From Macrosoma leucophasiata (taxonomy: Eukaryota > Arthropoda > Insecta > Lepidoptera > Hedylidae), in assembly GCA_036365455.1 (NCBI GenBank), contig JAWQUS010000032.1, positions 11,602,001 to 11,666,000 on the forward strand: DNA of 64,000 nucleotides, in the 5' to 3' direction. Within the stretch, counting starts at the first letter, position 1. Each line of letters starts with the position of its first letter. Positions 28,550 through 39,215 of the stretch are shown piece by piece. A program made the translations under genes and the position numbers. Under the pieces are notes generated by a model. The model was not told the origin of the DNA, made no database searches, and worked only from the letters and a program-made list of their open reading frames with translations.

Positions 28550-29203
28550 AAAAAACCCATTCATTGTAGCACCACAGTTCCAGAGCACTCCGCTCGCTGT
28601 TGGTACGAGTATCAATATCCTGGGCGTTGACATATCGAACAAAGTGCAATTCGGGAGTCACATTGAGTGTAAGACTAAGTTGGCATCCAAAAAGTTGGGG
28701 GTGCTCAGCTTAACAAAACGAGGCAGTATTTCACATCGGGGCAGCTAATACAGCTTTATAAGGCCTAAGTGCGTCCATCTGGAATACTGCTCTCATTTGT
28801 GGGCAGGGAGCTCGCAAATACTCTCGAATTCCTGAGTCTGCGCAGAGACATGGTTCGATTGGTCCATTTCAACGCCACGGCCATAATCTCTTTTCTTACA
28901 CCGTACTACCCGCCGAAGAGAGAAGTTACACCCTCACCGACTGGAGACCTGGCAGTGTTCAACGGTGCGGTTTTCATGTTCGTTCCTGCCCAGAACGTGT
29001 AAATTGTGGAACGAACTTCCCTCTGAGATCTTCCCTCGGTGCTACAATATGGGGTTCTTCAAAAATGGCGTCCAAAGAGTCTTTCAGGGCTGGCAGCGTG
29101 TTGGCAACTCTCCTGGTGTTGCAAACGTCCATAAGCGACAGTGACCACTTTCCATCAGGTGGCCCGTCTGCTTGTCTTGTTATACTAATGACATAAAAAA
29201 AGT
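28550..29203 (+). pseudogene. CR1-like LINE 3' end with 3' UTR
   Basis: It is the same family as the fragment at 5560-6295 but on the plus strand: 'tgtagcaccacagttccagagcactc', 'aagttggcatccaaaaagttggggg', 'acgaggcagtatttcac', 'gcgcagagacatggt' and 'aattgtggaacgaacttccctctgag'. The reading frame is broken by several indels, and much of the segment between about 28760 and 28920 is rearranged. The 3' UTR ends 'gtctgcttgtcttgttatactaatgacataaaaaaa', a terminus like that of SINE-A. Confidence 0.8.
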
Positions 29204-29249
29204 AATACTGTAGCTTATAAACATCTACATGAAACCATACATTTCAATA

Positions 29250-30428
29250 GGTCTAAAAAAATGGCGATGTAAAATCAGCGAAATTAAAAAAAAAAACACC
29301 GAAATTTGTTGCTTTTTTGTTGCTAATTAGTTGCTAGAAAATTAATTTTTTTGCTTCAACCGATCGCAAAAAATCGGCAATAACGCTAACTTTTCAATAA
29401 GATAGCGTGGAAATCACTGGATGTGGGCTGATCGATCAAGCGAATAGTGGTCAATTTGTTGCTAATTTGTTGCTGAAAAATGCTAGGGAGAAAAAAAAAA
29501 AACCTAACATCGCCGCACCCTTCGACCTAACCTGGCTAAGTCGGGGGCGCCCACGGTGCCAGTCTTGACTGCCCAAGGAGAGATTCGATTCATTATTCTA
29601 CTCCCCCTAATATTACTACCTGCGCTGCTGCTGTTCTACATACCATCTGGTTTATTTAAAATGTTAGTGGCCGGTTTGTTTATAAGCCGATCTCCAACTT
29701 CTCTTGACTTCCGGTATTTATTTTGCTGCTGACTCTCTATGCTAAAAGAAGCTGCAGTATGAGCAGCAACAAATTTTTACAATAGTTTTTCCACGGAAAA
29801 ATCGTTGGTTAAGCTAGCGTGGCCGGTTTGTTTATAAGCGGATCGCCAACTTCTCCTGACTTCCTTTTTTCTATTTTGTTGCTGACTCTCTATGCTATAA
29901 CAAGCTGTAGTATAAGCAGCAACAAATTTTTACAATAGTTTTTCCACGGAAAAATCGTTAGTTAAGCTAGCGTGGCCGGTTTGTTTATAAGCCGATCTCC
30001 AACTTCTCTTGACTTCCCTTTTTCTATTTTGTTGCTGACTCTCTATGCTAAAACAAGCTGTAGTATAAGCAGCAACAAATTTTAACTATAGAACTTCCAC
30101 GGCAAAGTCAAGAGTGAAGCTAGCGTGGACAGTATTTATTTTGGCATAATTGAAAAAAAATCAATTTTTATTTTTAAAAATTTTTTTCTCCCTAGCATTT
30201 TTCAGCAACAAATTAGCAACAAATTGACCACTATTCGCTTGATCGATCAGCCCACATCCAGTGATTTCCACGCTATCTTATTGAAAAGTTAGCGTTATTG
30301 CCGATTTTTTGCGATCGGTTGAAGCAAAAAAATTAATTTTCTAGCAACTAATTAGCAACAAAAAAGCAACAAATTTCGGTGTTTTTTTTTTTAATTTCGC
30401 TGATTTTACATCGCCATTTTTTTAGACC
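29250..30428. mobile_element. long-TIR element, Mutator-like or foldback type
   Basis: The ends 29250-~29499 and ~30181-30428 are near-perfect inverted repeats of about 248 bp, beginning GGTCTAAAAAAATGGCG. ACATTTCAAT flanks both sides (29239-29248 and 30429-30438), a ~10-bp target duplication. Long TIRs with a 9-11-bp duplication are characteristic of Mutator-like elements. No transposase ORF is present, so the element is non-autonomous. The centre holds three 152-153-bp tandem repeats. GCAACAAATT motifs recur in the TIRs and the tandem units. A foldback element of another superfamily is the alternative. Confidence 0.8.
29667..30124 (+). repeat. three 152-153-bp tandem repeats inside the TIR element
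   Basis: The units start GTGGCCGGTTTGTTTATAAG at 29667, 29819 and 29972 and end TTAAGCTAGC or a variant. A fourth start (GTGGACAG) follows at 30125. Each contains 'gactctctatgcta', 'agcagcaacaaattttt' and 'ttccacgg'. The second and third units are closest to each other by eye. Confidence 0.9.
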
Positions 30429-30622
30429 ACATTTCAATGTAGATGCGTTGCCACTTTTGAGGCTTAAAGTATTATTCGTCTGTGCCCGAAATTACGGGGT
30501 TGTACATTACCACCTGAACGGATCGCGATTCTTCACGATAGTGATGAACATTTAGCGGCAAGCAGACTGGGTAAGTCGCGGTACCTACATCCGTGAGCTC
30601 CGTCACTGGAGCTCTACCAACA

Positions 30623-31003
30623 GTAGCTTTCGCACAGTTGTTATTAAAAAAACATTAACAAGCTTGACATTCTTGATTTCTGTTCCCACTTCAACATAAC
30701 GTATTTTTTTGAGGAATCAATTTGGCGGTAGGTACCTATCTATGTTATGATTCACTTCCTTCAAAATATTGAATGGGGTCTGCTTTATTTCTGGACCATC
30801 CAAAATAACCTGTCAATGACATGAATACTCGCGGACTTTATTTACTGGATTTATTAATAAGTTGGACGCTTGGACTGAATGTAACGTTAGGGGTGCCTCA
30901 AGTATTTTAATACTTTGATTATTTTTTGTTTTTTATGCTATGAAAGTGGCAAATTAACCTATCGACATCTACGTGGAAGCCAAAGGTTTCGCAACGCATT
31001 TAT
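30623..31003. other. no clear feature
   Basis: AT-rich. The segment 30940-31003 ('tatgaaagtggcaaattaacc...cgcaacgcatttat') may be a very degenerate SINE-A piece. Confidence 0.35.
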
Positions 31004-31190
31004 CTGGTGGTAGAGTTCCAGAGACTGAGCTCAGCGGGCGTAGCCGCAGGCGTCACCGGCACCGCATTAACTTATATTATATACTTGGCTCTAAATGGTA
31101 GTGTTCAGGGCTATCGTGTTCCGGTCAGGTGGTAATGTACGGATCTGTAATTTCTGGCACATAGGTTAAACACCTTATACCTCAGAAGTT
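31004..31190 (+). mobile_element. SINE-A 5' part
   Basis: The 5' module ('ctggtggtagagttccagagactgagctcagcgggcgtag') through 'cacataggttaaacaccttatacctcag'. It is then replaced by a reverse copy, giving a head-to-head or nested pair. Confidence 0.8.
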
Positions 31191-31365
31191 TTTTTTATTT
31201 TTGTAATGAAGGCGGCATTGGATCATGCAATTCACCTTGATGTTAAGTGATGACTGCAGCCTATAGGACATCTACAAAAAACCAGAGGTCAAAATGCTAT
31301 TGCGTTGCCACCCTTGAGACCTTAGTTTTTATGTCTCTGTGATAGTAATACGTTTTCATCTCGCG
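31190..31365 (-). mobile_element. SINE-A 3' part
   Basis: It begins with the T-run of its tail and reads 'gtaatgaaggcggcattggatcatgcaattcaccttgatgttaagtgatgactgcagcc...atgtctctgtgatagtaatacg' in reverse orientation. Confidence 0.8.
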
Positions 31366-31787
31366 CATCTTGGAACTAAATTACATCAACTTTAATTTCA
31401 GTACATGCGAGATAAATCTACAAAAATAGTGTTATCATGTCAATGAGTAAGTTAGTAGCTCGCGAAAAAATATGAACATCCTTACTATAATGTTGACAAC
31501 CCTAAATGTCTATGAATTAACTTTTGGTATTACTGTTTTCGAATCGCGGTCACTCACTATGAGAATGTTTATACTGTTTTACTATCAGAAATCTTAACTG
31601 TTGTTAGGTACGATTCCAAAATGTTTCGCTTCTCGCTTATTCATTAATTTGTCATAGTCAGTCAGTCATGTTACATTTTGAATTAAGAATAGCTGTAGTG
31701 GATTCATGGTAATGAGATGATGCTGGAAGCCCTAAAGTCCTAAGTTCGATCTCGATATTGAGTTTGAAAATAGAAGATTGAAAATAT
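31366..31787. other. no recognised feature
   Basis: AT-rich sequence without recognised coding or repeats. Confidence 0.4.
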
Positions 31788-32201
31788 GTTGAACTGCACT
31801 AAGTTGAGTCGACCCCAGTCCGAGACCCGCTCCAGAGAGTGTTCGACTTCAGACACAAGTCTAGTCCTGCTTTCCTCGATAAGCGTCCGAGAAGCATTTG
31901 CACGGCTAGTGTACTGTGCATCTCCCGTACTGTCATCCGCATAGCAATGAAAATTGGAGTTTTGCTCCAACATTTCATTGATAGATTGCAGAAGAAAAAG
32001 CGTGGGAGATAGCACAGAGCCTTGTGGCACACCAGCGTTGATAGGTAGTCTGCCTGAGCGCTGAAAACGCTCAGACAGAAAGCTGGCTGTCCAGTTGCAA
32101 AGCCTCCCGGGAAGACCGTAAGATGGAAGTTTCGCGAGAAGTGCCCTGTGCCAGAACCGGGTGCCAATGCCTCCCCACTCTTGTCCAAGACGTGAGACCA
32201 A
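31788..32201 (-). pseudogene. CR1/Jockey-group LINE reverse transcriptase fragment
   Basis: The minus-strand ORF of 153 codons carries reverse-transcriptase blocks: FWHRALLAKLPSYGLP, GVPQGSVLSPTLFLL and the catalytic YADDSTGDA, then VSDWGRLNLVQFN. A deletion seems to have removed residues between 'SFLSERF' and 'PINAGVPQG'. The endonuclease and C-terminal regions are missing. It is probably the same LINE family as 5560-6295 and 28550-29203, but these fragments do not overlap it, so that is inferred. Confidence 0.85.
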
Positions 32202-33129
32202 CGGTGCGTGAGATATACTAGAAGATCACCAGAAGATCTGCCATGACTGACGTGTTGTTTGGTTTTGGCAGAAAAATAGCCTATATAGATATCTTCATGT
32301 TGAATTTCATCACAACTGGCTCAGTGGATTGGTCGTAAAAGCATCACAGACTGAGTGACTTTCACATCTACCTATTATATTGCCATGCTTAGATTTTTGG
32401 TACATTAACAATAGTCTATTTTCCTGCCACTCCACAAAGAAATCAACGTCGCACGTAACTTTGCTACACAATTGCACGTAATCGATTCTTTCGAAATATC
32501 ACTTTCAGAGTAGCCAGATTGTTTACGTGGCTTTACAGCCAATTAAGGCATTGCTCTCATTACTCTGTTACCGGCTAGAATGAAAAAGCTCCACTCGGTT
32601 GATTACGTAATAAGGTTGTTGAACTCGTCACGTTGAGTATTCGTAGTAGACGTAGGGTTGCCAATGTTTCTTCCCCGAAATATAGTGCTGTTCAAAATAA
32701 GTTGTGATTTCCACTTTATTAACATGTCAAAAAGTGGTACTTAAAGCAATTAATACACAATCAATACGTGAAAAAAGCAATTAATACATCAAGATATTGG
32801 CATAAATGTTCGAATTCATAATTAAAAAATATTTTTGTGGTGCCCTATTGGGTAAGATTGAGCAATTTATTACTTTAAATATAGTGTTTTTTTGCATACT
32901 CCATGTTTCAGCAATGCAAATTTGTAAGCACGAAATGTAGAGTAAGTACAATATTTATTATAGTCCGTTTGGCAACCCTAAGTAGACGGCATGCGTGCGA
33001 ATCGAATTGTTGCGGTTATGGAGAACGCCTACTACTGGTACTACTGATGTTTTCACCCAGCTCTATATTAAAAATCGAATGAGATTTTTTTGTTTGTCAT
33101 TATTGGGAAATACCTACACTTCACATTGA
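32202..33129. other. no recognised feature
   Basis: AT-rich DNA, with no coding sequence or repeat boundary recognised. Confidence 0.4.
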
Positions 33130-33595
33130 TTTTATTTTTAATTAAAGTAAGGTGGCAAACAAGCATGCAGCTCACAGTGATGTGAAGCAATGACTGCTGC
33201 CTATAGACATCTACTCAACATAAAAACCAGAGGTCAAAATGCAGATGGGTTTCATGGTAATAATAAATAAAATACGCTTACACTCACTAAGTACCCACAC
33301 TAGGTCTAAACCTGTGTCGTGGGTGCCGTTGTACACATACAACACATACACAAAAACTCAGACCCGAAACAAATATCTGTAGGCCATATAAATATTTGTC
33401 CCGGTGCGGGGATCGAACCCGCGACCCTTCGAATCAAACGGTCATCTCACACCGCTGGACTAACCGGGTCGTCATGTCTCTGTGATAGTTATTACGGGGC
33501 CATACATTTTCATCTAACCGGAACACGATAGTGCCGAACACTACCATTTAGCGTCAATTAGGTTAGGCACACTTGGAACTCTAATACCAGAAAAA
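33130..33595 (-). mobile_element. SINE-A, interrupted by tRNA-derived SINE
   Basis: Parts 33130-33247 and 33473-33595 ('gtggcaaacaagcatgcagctcacagtgatg...aaatgcagatggg' and 'tgtctctgtgatagttattacggggcc...actctaataccag') are the two sides of a diverged minus-strand SINE-A. About 35 bases of the family sequence are missing at the join. Confidence 0.8.
33249..33472 (-). mobile_element. tRNA-derived SINE (family B), copy 2
   Basis: Read minus, it begins GACCCGGTTAGTCCAGCGGTGTG (box A), then GGGTTCGATCCCCGC (box B), then 'gacaaatatttatatggcctacagatatttg', and ends 'ttattattaccatgaaacc'. It matches copy 1 at 4546-4742. No clear target duplication was found. Confidence 0.85.
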
Positions 33596-33731
33596 AAAAT
33601 TACCAAAAATTAAACCAGTAAAATTGGTATGATACTACTATCTCAGAGCCCAATCCATATTATATTAACAGTCATTTTTTAGCTGAAACGATTGATAGAG
33701 GGGTAAAGTGTGGGTTCAAATGTTGTATGTA

Positions 33732-33734
<3 letters not shown>

Positions 33735-33788
<54 letters not shown>
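33735..33788. repeat. (AT)n microsatellite
   Basis: About 50 bases of uninterrupted AT dinucleotide repeat. It sits inside an imperfect inverted repeat ('gggttcaaatgttg' to its left, 'caacatttgaaccc' to its right). Confidence 0.95.
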
Positions 33789-33791
<3 letters not shown>

Positions 33792-35213
33792 CAACATTTG
33801 AACCCATTCGCTTATTTGATTTAAGTTCTTGAATCTTGAAATTTTGGATGATATTTTGAAATAAACCCGTTTCTTGAAATTCCACTCCCAAAGCAAATGT
33901 GTAAATTGAGGTTCAAACTAAGAATAATATGTAATTATCCAATTTACTTACCTGAAGCTTTATAATTTCGAATTTATAATGCTTTTCAACTCAAATAAAT
34001 TACTAATTATCATGTTTCAAGATTTTTTTGTGAGCTCCACTAAAGGAAATCTGGGATTAGGGCAAATTAAATTCTTAGAAAAACTAGCTATTGTAACAAA
34101 ATTAGCGTTCAATGGGTTGCTACTTTTGAGGCCCCTTTTAAGTAAAATCTGTTACCAAAATCGTCGATAGTAATGTACTCTACAATTTAATGGTTGATAG
34201 ATTAAGTCAAATGTTGTTATGCCTATACTCGGGAGTTTAAGTAAAGATTAAACGTAGGTATAATACCTAATGGTATTGCGATATTTCATCTCATTATAAT
34301 ATCAATTGTATCTTCTGCATTTTTGACCTTTTACCAGCGGCCCTTTTATTGTCAACCATAATTGAATAGCTTTGTCTCGTTTCTTCATACATGCTAACAT
34401 ACCTACTTATGAGAGAGACAAAAGAAAATTTTGGCAGTTCTTGCCTAATGTCTATCGTGTCTGTTACAGTAATAAATGTGCAAATAATTGTTTTAATACA
34501 TACATGAAGGAAAATCTTTAGAAGGAGTGCAGATTATTTTTTTTTTTTAATTATACCTAAATATACCTACGTTAAATCAATAAAAAAATAATTAAATCAT
34601 GCTTTTGATCCAGAGTATATTAAGTATGTTCACATTGTTAATGTCAAAATATCAAAACATTTGTGCTGTGCCACCCTGTGGCAAAACGATTTAACAAAAC
34701 AAAGTAAAGATTATCATAGAGGTTTGTTTCAGAATTCAGACTTGGGTATTGGGTACATTTTATGTATTGCGGTCGAATTTTTCCCATTGGGCAATCACTA
34801 TACCTACGTTATTAACGTTTGAATGTTACCAATAAAGGCATTTCCTTCTTTATTTGCCATTTCACGGCTGTACTCCAGTACCTATTGAATATCTTCACGT
34901 AAATTGAGCATAGTTTCTTCAAAAACTAATAATTCGAACGAAGTCTCGATAAAAACTAGTATAAACAAATTTTGTTTTAAAAATCCATTAATGTATGCTA
35001 TTACGCCAAATCGAGTGGTGCAAGATTCCTTCTAAGGCCAACGACTGTATTGCACTACGACTATTTGACCGAAATCAAGCAGCTTTTTTGTCGACCTTGC
35101 TCCAAATAGACATGTAAAGTCTATATTATGTTACTAGACATGTTTTCGAGTGTTAGTGAATGCTAAGGTCGTTGTTGCAACGGCTGGGAACGTTAAGATT
35201 TTCGTTTTAAGTC
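33789..35213. other. no recognised feature
   Basis: AT-rich, stop-dense DNA with nothing recognised beyond the right arm of the inverted repeat around the AT microsatellite. Confidence 0.4.
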
Positions 35214-35632
35214 CTGAAAGTAGCAAATGAATTTACAGTTAACAGTGATGGTAAGTTAACACTGCAACCACATTATAAAAACGACAGATTTTTATTGCAA
35301 TGATGGTAGCAAACAGCTACGCAGTCCATGGACTGCGTAGGTAGGACCGATTTTTGTGCTTTATATACTTTTACATCTTCACAAAAATCGGAGGTATATA
35401 ATTATCTTCTCGCCAAGTCTTCGTTTCTGAGTGTTCTGACACACCTTCCGTGCTTCTTCGAAAAAACCGTTCATCAAAATTCAAATGCGTTGCCACCCCT
35501 TAAGTCTTCGCTTTTTCGACTCTATGATAGTTATAACGGAGCCATAAATCAACATATAACCGGAACACGATAGAGCTGAATACTAACATCCGCTCTCGAC
35601 GTCCGACGCTGGATTTCTACCACCAGCAAAAT
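35214..35632 (-). mobile_element. SINE-A, old and rearranged
   Basis: Recognisable SINE-A blocks ('tgaaagtagcaaatgaatttacagttaacagtgatg', 'caaatgcgttgccaccccttaag', 'ataaccggaacacgatagagctgaatac', 'tttctaccaccagc') surround about 170 bases of extra sequence, including a second tail-like piece near 35300. Confidence 0.65.
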
Positions 35633-35734
35633 TGAATAATACGAAACCGATTGCGCCAACACAATATTAATATAATACGAACCTGGCTTTATGTTACTGA
35701 ACTTTACTTAATATTGTTATTGGATCTCTTTAGT

Positions 35735-36193
35735 CATAGAGCAACTCGGCCCGCCGGCTGCGGCGGACCGAAGGGGGGGTAGCCATAGCGTTTATTACCG
35801 ATGCAAAACAGTCTGTCAATTTTTTTCGGGGGGAAAAGCGTGTGACACACACACACTCTTCAAAAATCGTCTATTACTATGCATATGCTATACTCACACC
35901 GTGACTTTAACAAAATACACGAACAAATTTAAACATCTGTAATTTCCGGCACAGAGGCTTAACACCTTAGACCTCAGGAGTGGTAACGCATCTGCTTATT
36001 GACTTCTGGTCTTTGTGTAGGTGTCTATAGGCTGCAGTCATCACTTAACATCAATGTGAACTGCAGGCTTGTTTGCCACTTTCATTACATAAAAAAATAT
36101 TTGCACTTGGGCTTGTACTTTGACTGAGGGGAAAGCCTGTATATGGCTACTCCCCTCCGGTCCGCCGCGGCCGGTGGCCCGTGTTGCTCTATG
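35735..36193. mobile_element. MITE with GC-rich 60-bp TIRs
   Basis: The left end CATAGAGCAACTCGGCCCGCCGG and the right end, in reverse complement, CATAGAGCAACACGGGCCACCGG share about 60 bases including GCGGCGGACCG and GTAGCCATA. The flanks CTTTAG and CTTTAT could be a short target duplication. No ORF. A SINE-A copy is nested inside. The superfamily is not determined. Confidence 0.75.
35936..36099 (+). mobile_element. SINE-A, short form, nested in MITE
   Basis: It runs from 'ctgtaatttccggcacagaggc' to 'ttgccactttcattacataaaaaa'. Confidence 0.85.
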
Positions 36194-36711
36194 GCTTTAT
36201 TAAATTCGTCCAACCTCGCTGAGCCTCGCAGCTAATGGATGTAAAGCGTGACTAAATATCGACCTTATTGGACATTTTCACCGGTTCGTACCTATTTCAA
36301 TATTTATTTTGTTTTCATGATGCCATTGAATGTCTCCAAACCTAAATCTTCACTATTTTAAAAGGGGTAATGAGATATTCAATTGTAATTTTTTTTTTGC
36401 CGATGTCACACAAATGTGATCTCATTCATATTTGTTTAACTTTGTTTATGTTCATCCTATGCCAGATGAAAAGTAATTAAAAATATTTTGTACGAATTTT
36501 TAAATGCGTTTATAGATTTTGATGGATTGCAGAAGTTATACTATCACCAATGTAGTACTCGAAGTAGTTTTCAAGGTCAACAGGACTGACTGATACTTAT
36601 AAATATAAAAGTCTACTACTGTAGGTACTAGGTACATACATTTATTTATGTTCACTCAATTTACCTACCCCTCTCACTAATATAATTTATCATCAGTTCC
36701 TCTTAAAATAT
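36194..36711. other. no recognised feature
   Basis: AT-rich DNA. Confidence 0.4.
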
Positions 36712-36805
36712 TCCATGATCGCCACGCTTGGCATGCGGATTGGCGATCAGTGGAATGGTTTGACCGCCATAGTTCGATTTACGAAAGAATTCTCCTCCAA
36801 TAATG
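36712..36805 (+). repeat. copy of the 'CGCCATTGTTCGGTTGACT' repeat
   Basis: 'gatcgccacgcttggcatgcggattggcgatcagtgg...gaccgccatagttcgattta..gaaagaattctcc' matches the copy at 48275-48535. Confidence 0.65.
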
Positions 36806-37592
36806 AAAATATTTACAATAAAAAGAAATTACGTAAGGTACTTAAGTGGTATTTAATTTTTTTGTACTTTTTTTTCTGCGCTGTAATGTTACAGGATGAG
36901 TAACCGGTACTAAAGTTGTATTTGCATTGATATTCTCTTACTTATTTCGAAGCTCGGCGGCTTCCCTCAGTTGAGTAATATTTTTTTTACTCATCTCGGG
37001 CCATACTTGCTACACAGGGTCCAGTTTTAAATCTCTGAAATGGTGCCGAGTACCACCGAGCGAGAATTCGATACAGAAACACGGGGTGTTTAGAAAACTC
37101 CTTTGTTCTATTTATTGTTATTGCCGATATTTCATTTATAGCATACTATGTGCTAGAAATATCTAGTTAATTAACTTTAAATGTCTTTCGGTCTTTCAAT
37201 TTTTGCTCTTGTTCAATCCCAAACACTACTTACTTACTACTACTTATATTTATTCGTTAAGAAAAAAACAATCAAAAAGCTTGGAAATAAATCTAGAAAT
37301 CTGGTATTTAAAATATTTTCACCGGAATAAAAATAAATGTTATTTCCTAACAACAGTCCATTCATACCAAAAATTATCTTAAACTTTTGTTCCGGAGAAG
37401 TAAAAAATGTTTTAATTGAAACTACTTTGTTTGATCAATGGACCACTTGAATCAAGCTAAGTGATAGTAATGATAGAAAATGGAGGCATGGAAAATAACT
37501 AATTTCTCTTCACAGTAGGTACCCAATTAACATTGTAGTAGGCTCTACCCGAAGGCCAAGATATTTCCAATAGTAAGTATACTGTACAAGTA
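36806..37592. other. no recognised feature
   Basis: AT-rich DNA without a convincing ORF. Confidence 0.4.
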
Positions 37593-37594
37593 TA

Positions 37595-38147
37595 CAGTAG
37601 AAGCTCTTTATTCGCGCTTCCTTCGTTCGCGTTTTCACAATTCGCGAATGAAAAAAATGCGACTCAAGTCCTATATTCGCGGCATAAGATTTCTGCGGAT
37701 TGAATCGGTACTTCGGTACATATATAATAATATGTCCCTAAATAAAAAGCATTCGGTATCCATTGTCAACGCGTCAAGAGATAAATAAAATAGACCTTAT
37801 TACCAACGCCTAGATTGTGTTTACAAAAGCTAACGGTGTTGTTTGTTTCGTTCGATGGTTCCTTTGAAGAAACCGGTCCGGTTCGCTGCGGTCGGTGTTT
37901 TTAAGTATGTAAACAAATTGAAAATTTAGATAAAACAAACTTGTTACTCAAAACATAAAGTATATTATTGAATGCTGACACAATTAGACCCTTGTCTTAA
38001 GCTGAAGATATTATGTAACTTAACAACCTGTATAGTCAAAAACTTAAATTAAACTGATTTTTTATGTTTGCTTATTCCATATTCACGATTTCTGTATTCG
38101 CGGAATATTTACGGAACGTATACCCCGCGAATAAAGAGCTTCTACTG
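37595..38147 (+). mobile_element. Tigger-derived MITE (internal deletion)
   Basis: The 553-bp element is flanked by TA (37593-37594, 38148-38149). Its ends match those of the full Tigger at 9654-12064 in opposite orientation, and its interior consists of the two outer parts of that element with the transposase and the G-rich tract missing. It could only move with transposase supplied in trans. Confidence 0.9.
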
Positions 38148-38156
38148 TACTACAAA

Positions 38157-38410
38157 GTTGGATGTGTTGGACACTTTTTCTCCACGATCTTTTATGCCCA
38201 TCCTGTATGTTATAGTAGTCGCGTTATGTGGTAATTAAGAAAACTCGTTACGTTACTTCGCCGTCGCGCAGCATTCCACCTCTCCATTGTTGTGCGTAGT
38301 CGCGCGTGCCGCTCATGTTGCTTCCCATTATACTCGACCTTGTTTAATTCTTATATGTCGTGATCATTTTGGTGATAGCTTTGAAAATCCCTTGACCTTC
38401 ACATGCTCTG
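38157..38410 (+). repeat. direct repeat, copy 1
   Basis: 'ggacactttttctccacgatcttttatgcccatcctgtatgtt..cgcgttatgtggtaattaagaaaactcgttacg..cgccgtcgcgcagcattcc..ctctccattgttgtgc' matches 38950-39215 in the same orientation. A degraded third piece may lie at about 40850-40935. Confidence 0.8.
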
Positions 38411-38691
38411 AAGAGAACTTTGTTGTTGCCCAAATTTTAGGAAGAGTGTCAGATGTACTTTAAATTATCTTATCATATTAAACTTATTTTTCTCATAATT
38501 GTACTACTGTGTTCTTCATTTTATTGTAACTTGTTATATGAAAATAAACTTATATTATTATTATATTATATTATATATATTATATTTTCTATCAGCACGC
38601 GAGAAGAATATGACAAATGGTTATATTCTTCGTTGCCGATATCGGCTGAATAATACTTACACGGCTTAACAGATTACATTACTTAGCTGTA
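38411..38691. other. no recognised feature
   Basis: AT-rich. A 66-codon hydrophobic open frame (38453-38653) has no recognisable domain and is not called. Confidence 0.4.
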
Positions 38692-38908
38692 TTTTTATGT
38701 TATGGAAGTTGCAAACAAGCATGCAGTTGACATTGATGTTAAGTGATGACTGCACCCTTTAGACACCCACACAAAGACCAAGGTCAAAATACAGATGCGT
38801 TACCACTCCTGAAGCCTAAGGTGTTATGCCTCTGTGCCGGAAATTTCAGGGCCGTACATTATCACCTGACCGGAACACGATAGTGCTGAACACTACCATT
38901 TAGCGGCA
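38692..38908 (-). mobile_element. SINE-A between direct repeats
   Basis: It runs from the tail 'tttttatgttatggaagttgcaaacaagcatgc' to 'tgaacactaccatttagcggcaa' on the minus strand. It lacks the outer 5' module. Confidence 0.85.
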
Positions 38909-38949
38909 AAGATCTTCAGCTTGATCAATCACCTGAAGCAATATCTAGG

Positions 38950-39215
38950 TTACCTAGGGCAGTATACCTACGTATAGGACATTTTTCCTCCACGATGTTT
39001 TTTGCCCACCTATATGTTGTAGGTTCGCGTTATGTGGTAATTAAGACAACTTGTTACGTCGCCGTCGCGCAGCATTCCTCTCCATTGTTGTGCATCGTCG
39101 CGCGTGCCGCTCATGTTTCTTCCCTTTATACTCGTCCCTTGTTTTGGTCCTATTTGGCATGATAATCTTGGCGATAGCTTTGAAGAACTCTTGACCTTCG
39201 TGTAAGTATCTACTA
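38950..39215 (+). repeat. direct repeat, copy 2
   Basis: It is about 80-90% like copy 1 by eye over 'ggacatttttcctccacgatgttttttgcccacctatatgtt...cttgaccttcg'. A unit of this size with no TIR or A tail suggests a fragment of a larger unidentified element. Confidence 0.8.

Larger units (their letters stand above)
29204..30622 (-). mobile_element. SINE-A, split by a long-TIR element
   Basis: Parts 29204-29248 and 30429-30622 join into one SINE-A on the minus strand ('..cttataaacatctacatgaaaccatacatttcaat' + 'gtagatgcgttgccac...gctctaccaacag'). The join reconstructs the family sequence, which confirms the limits of the inserted element. Confidence 0.8.

Noticed and set aside
33679..33896. Open frames encoding runs of Tyr-Ile repeats
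   Set aside because: They are translations of the AT microsatellite and have no coding support.
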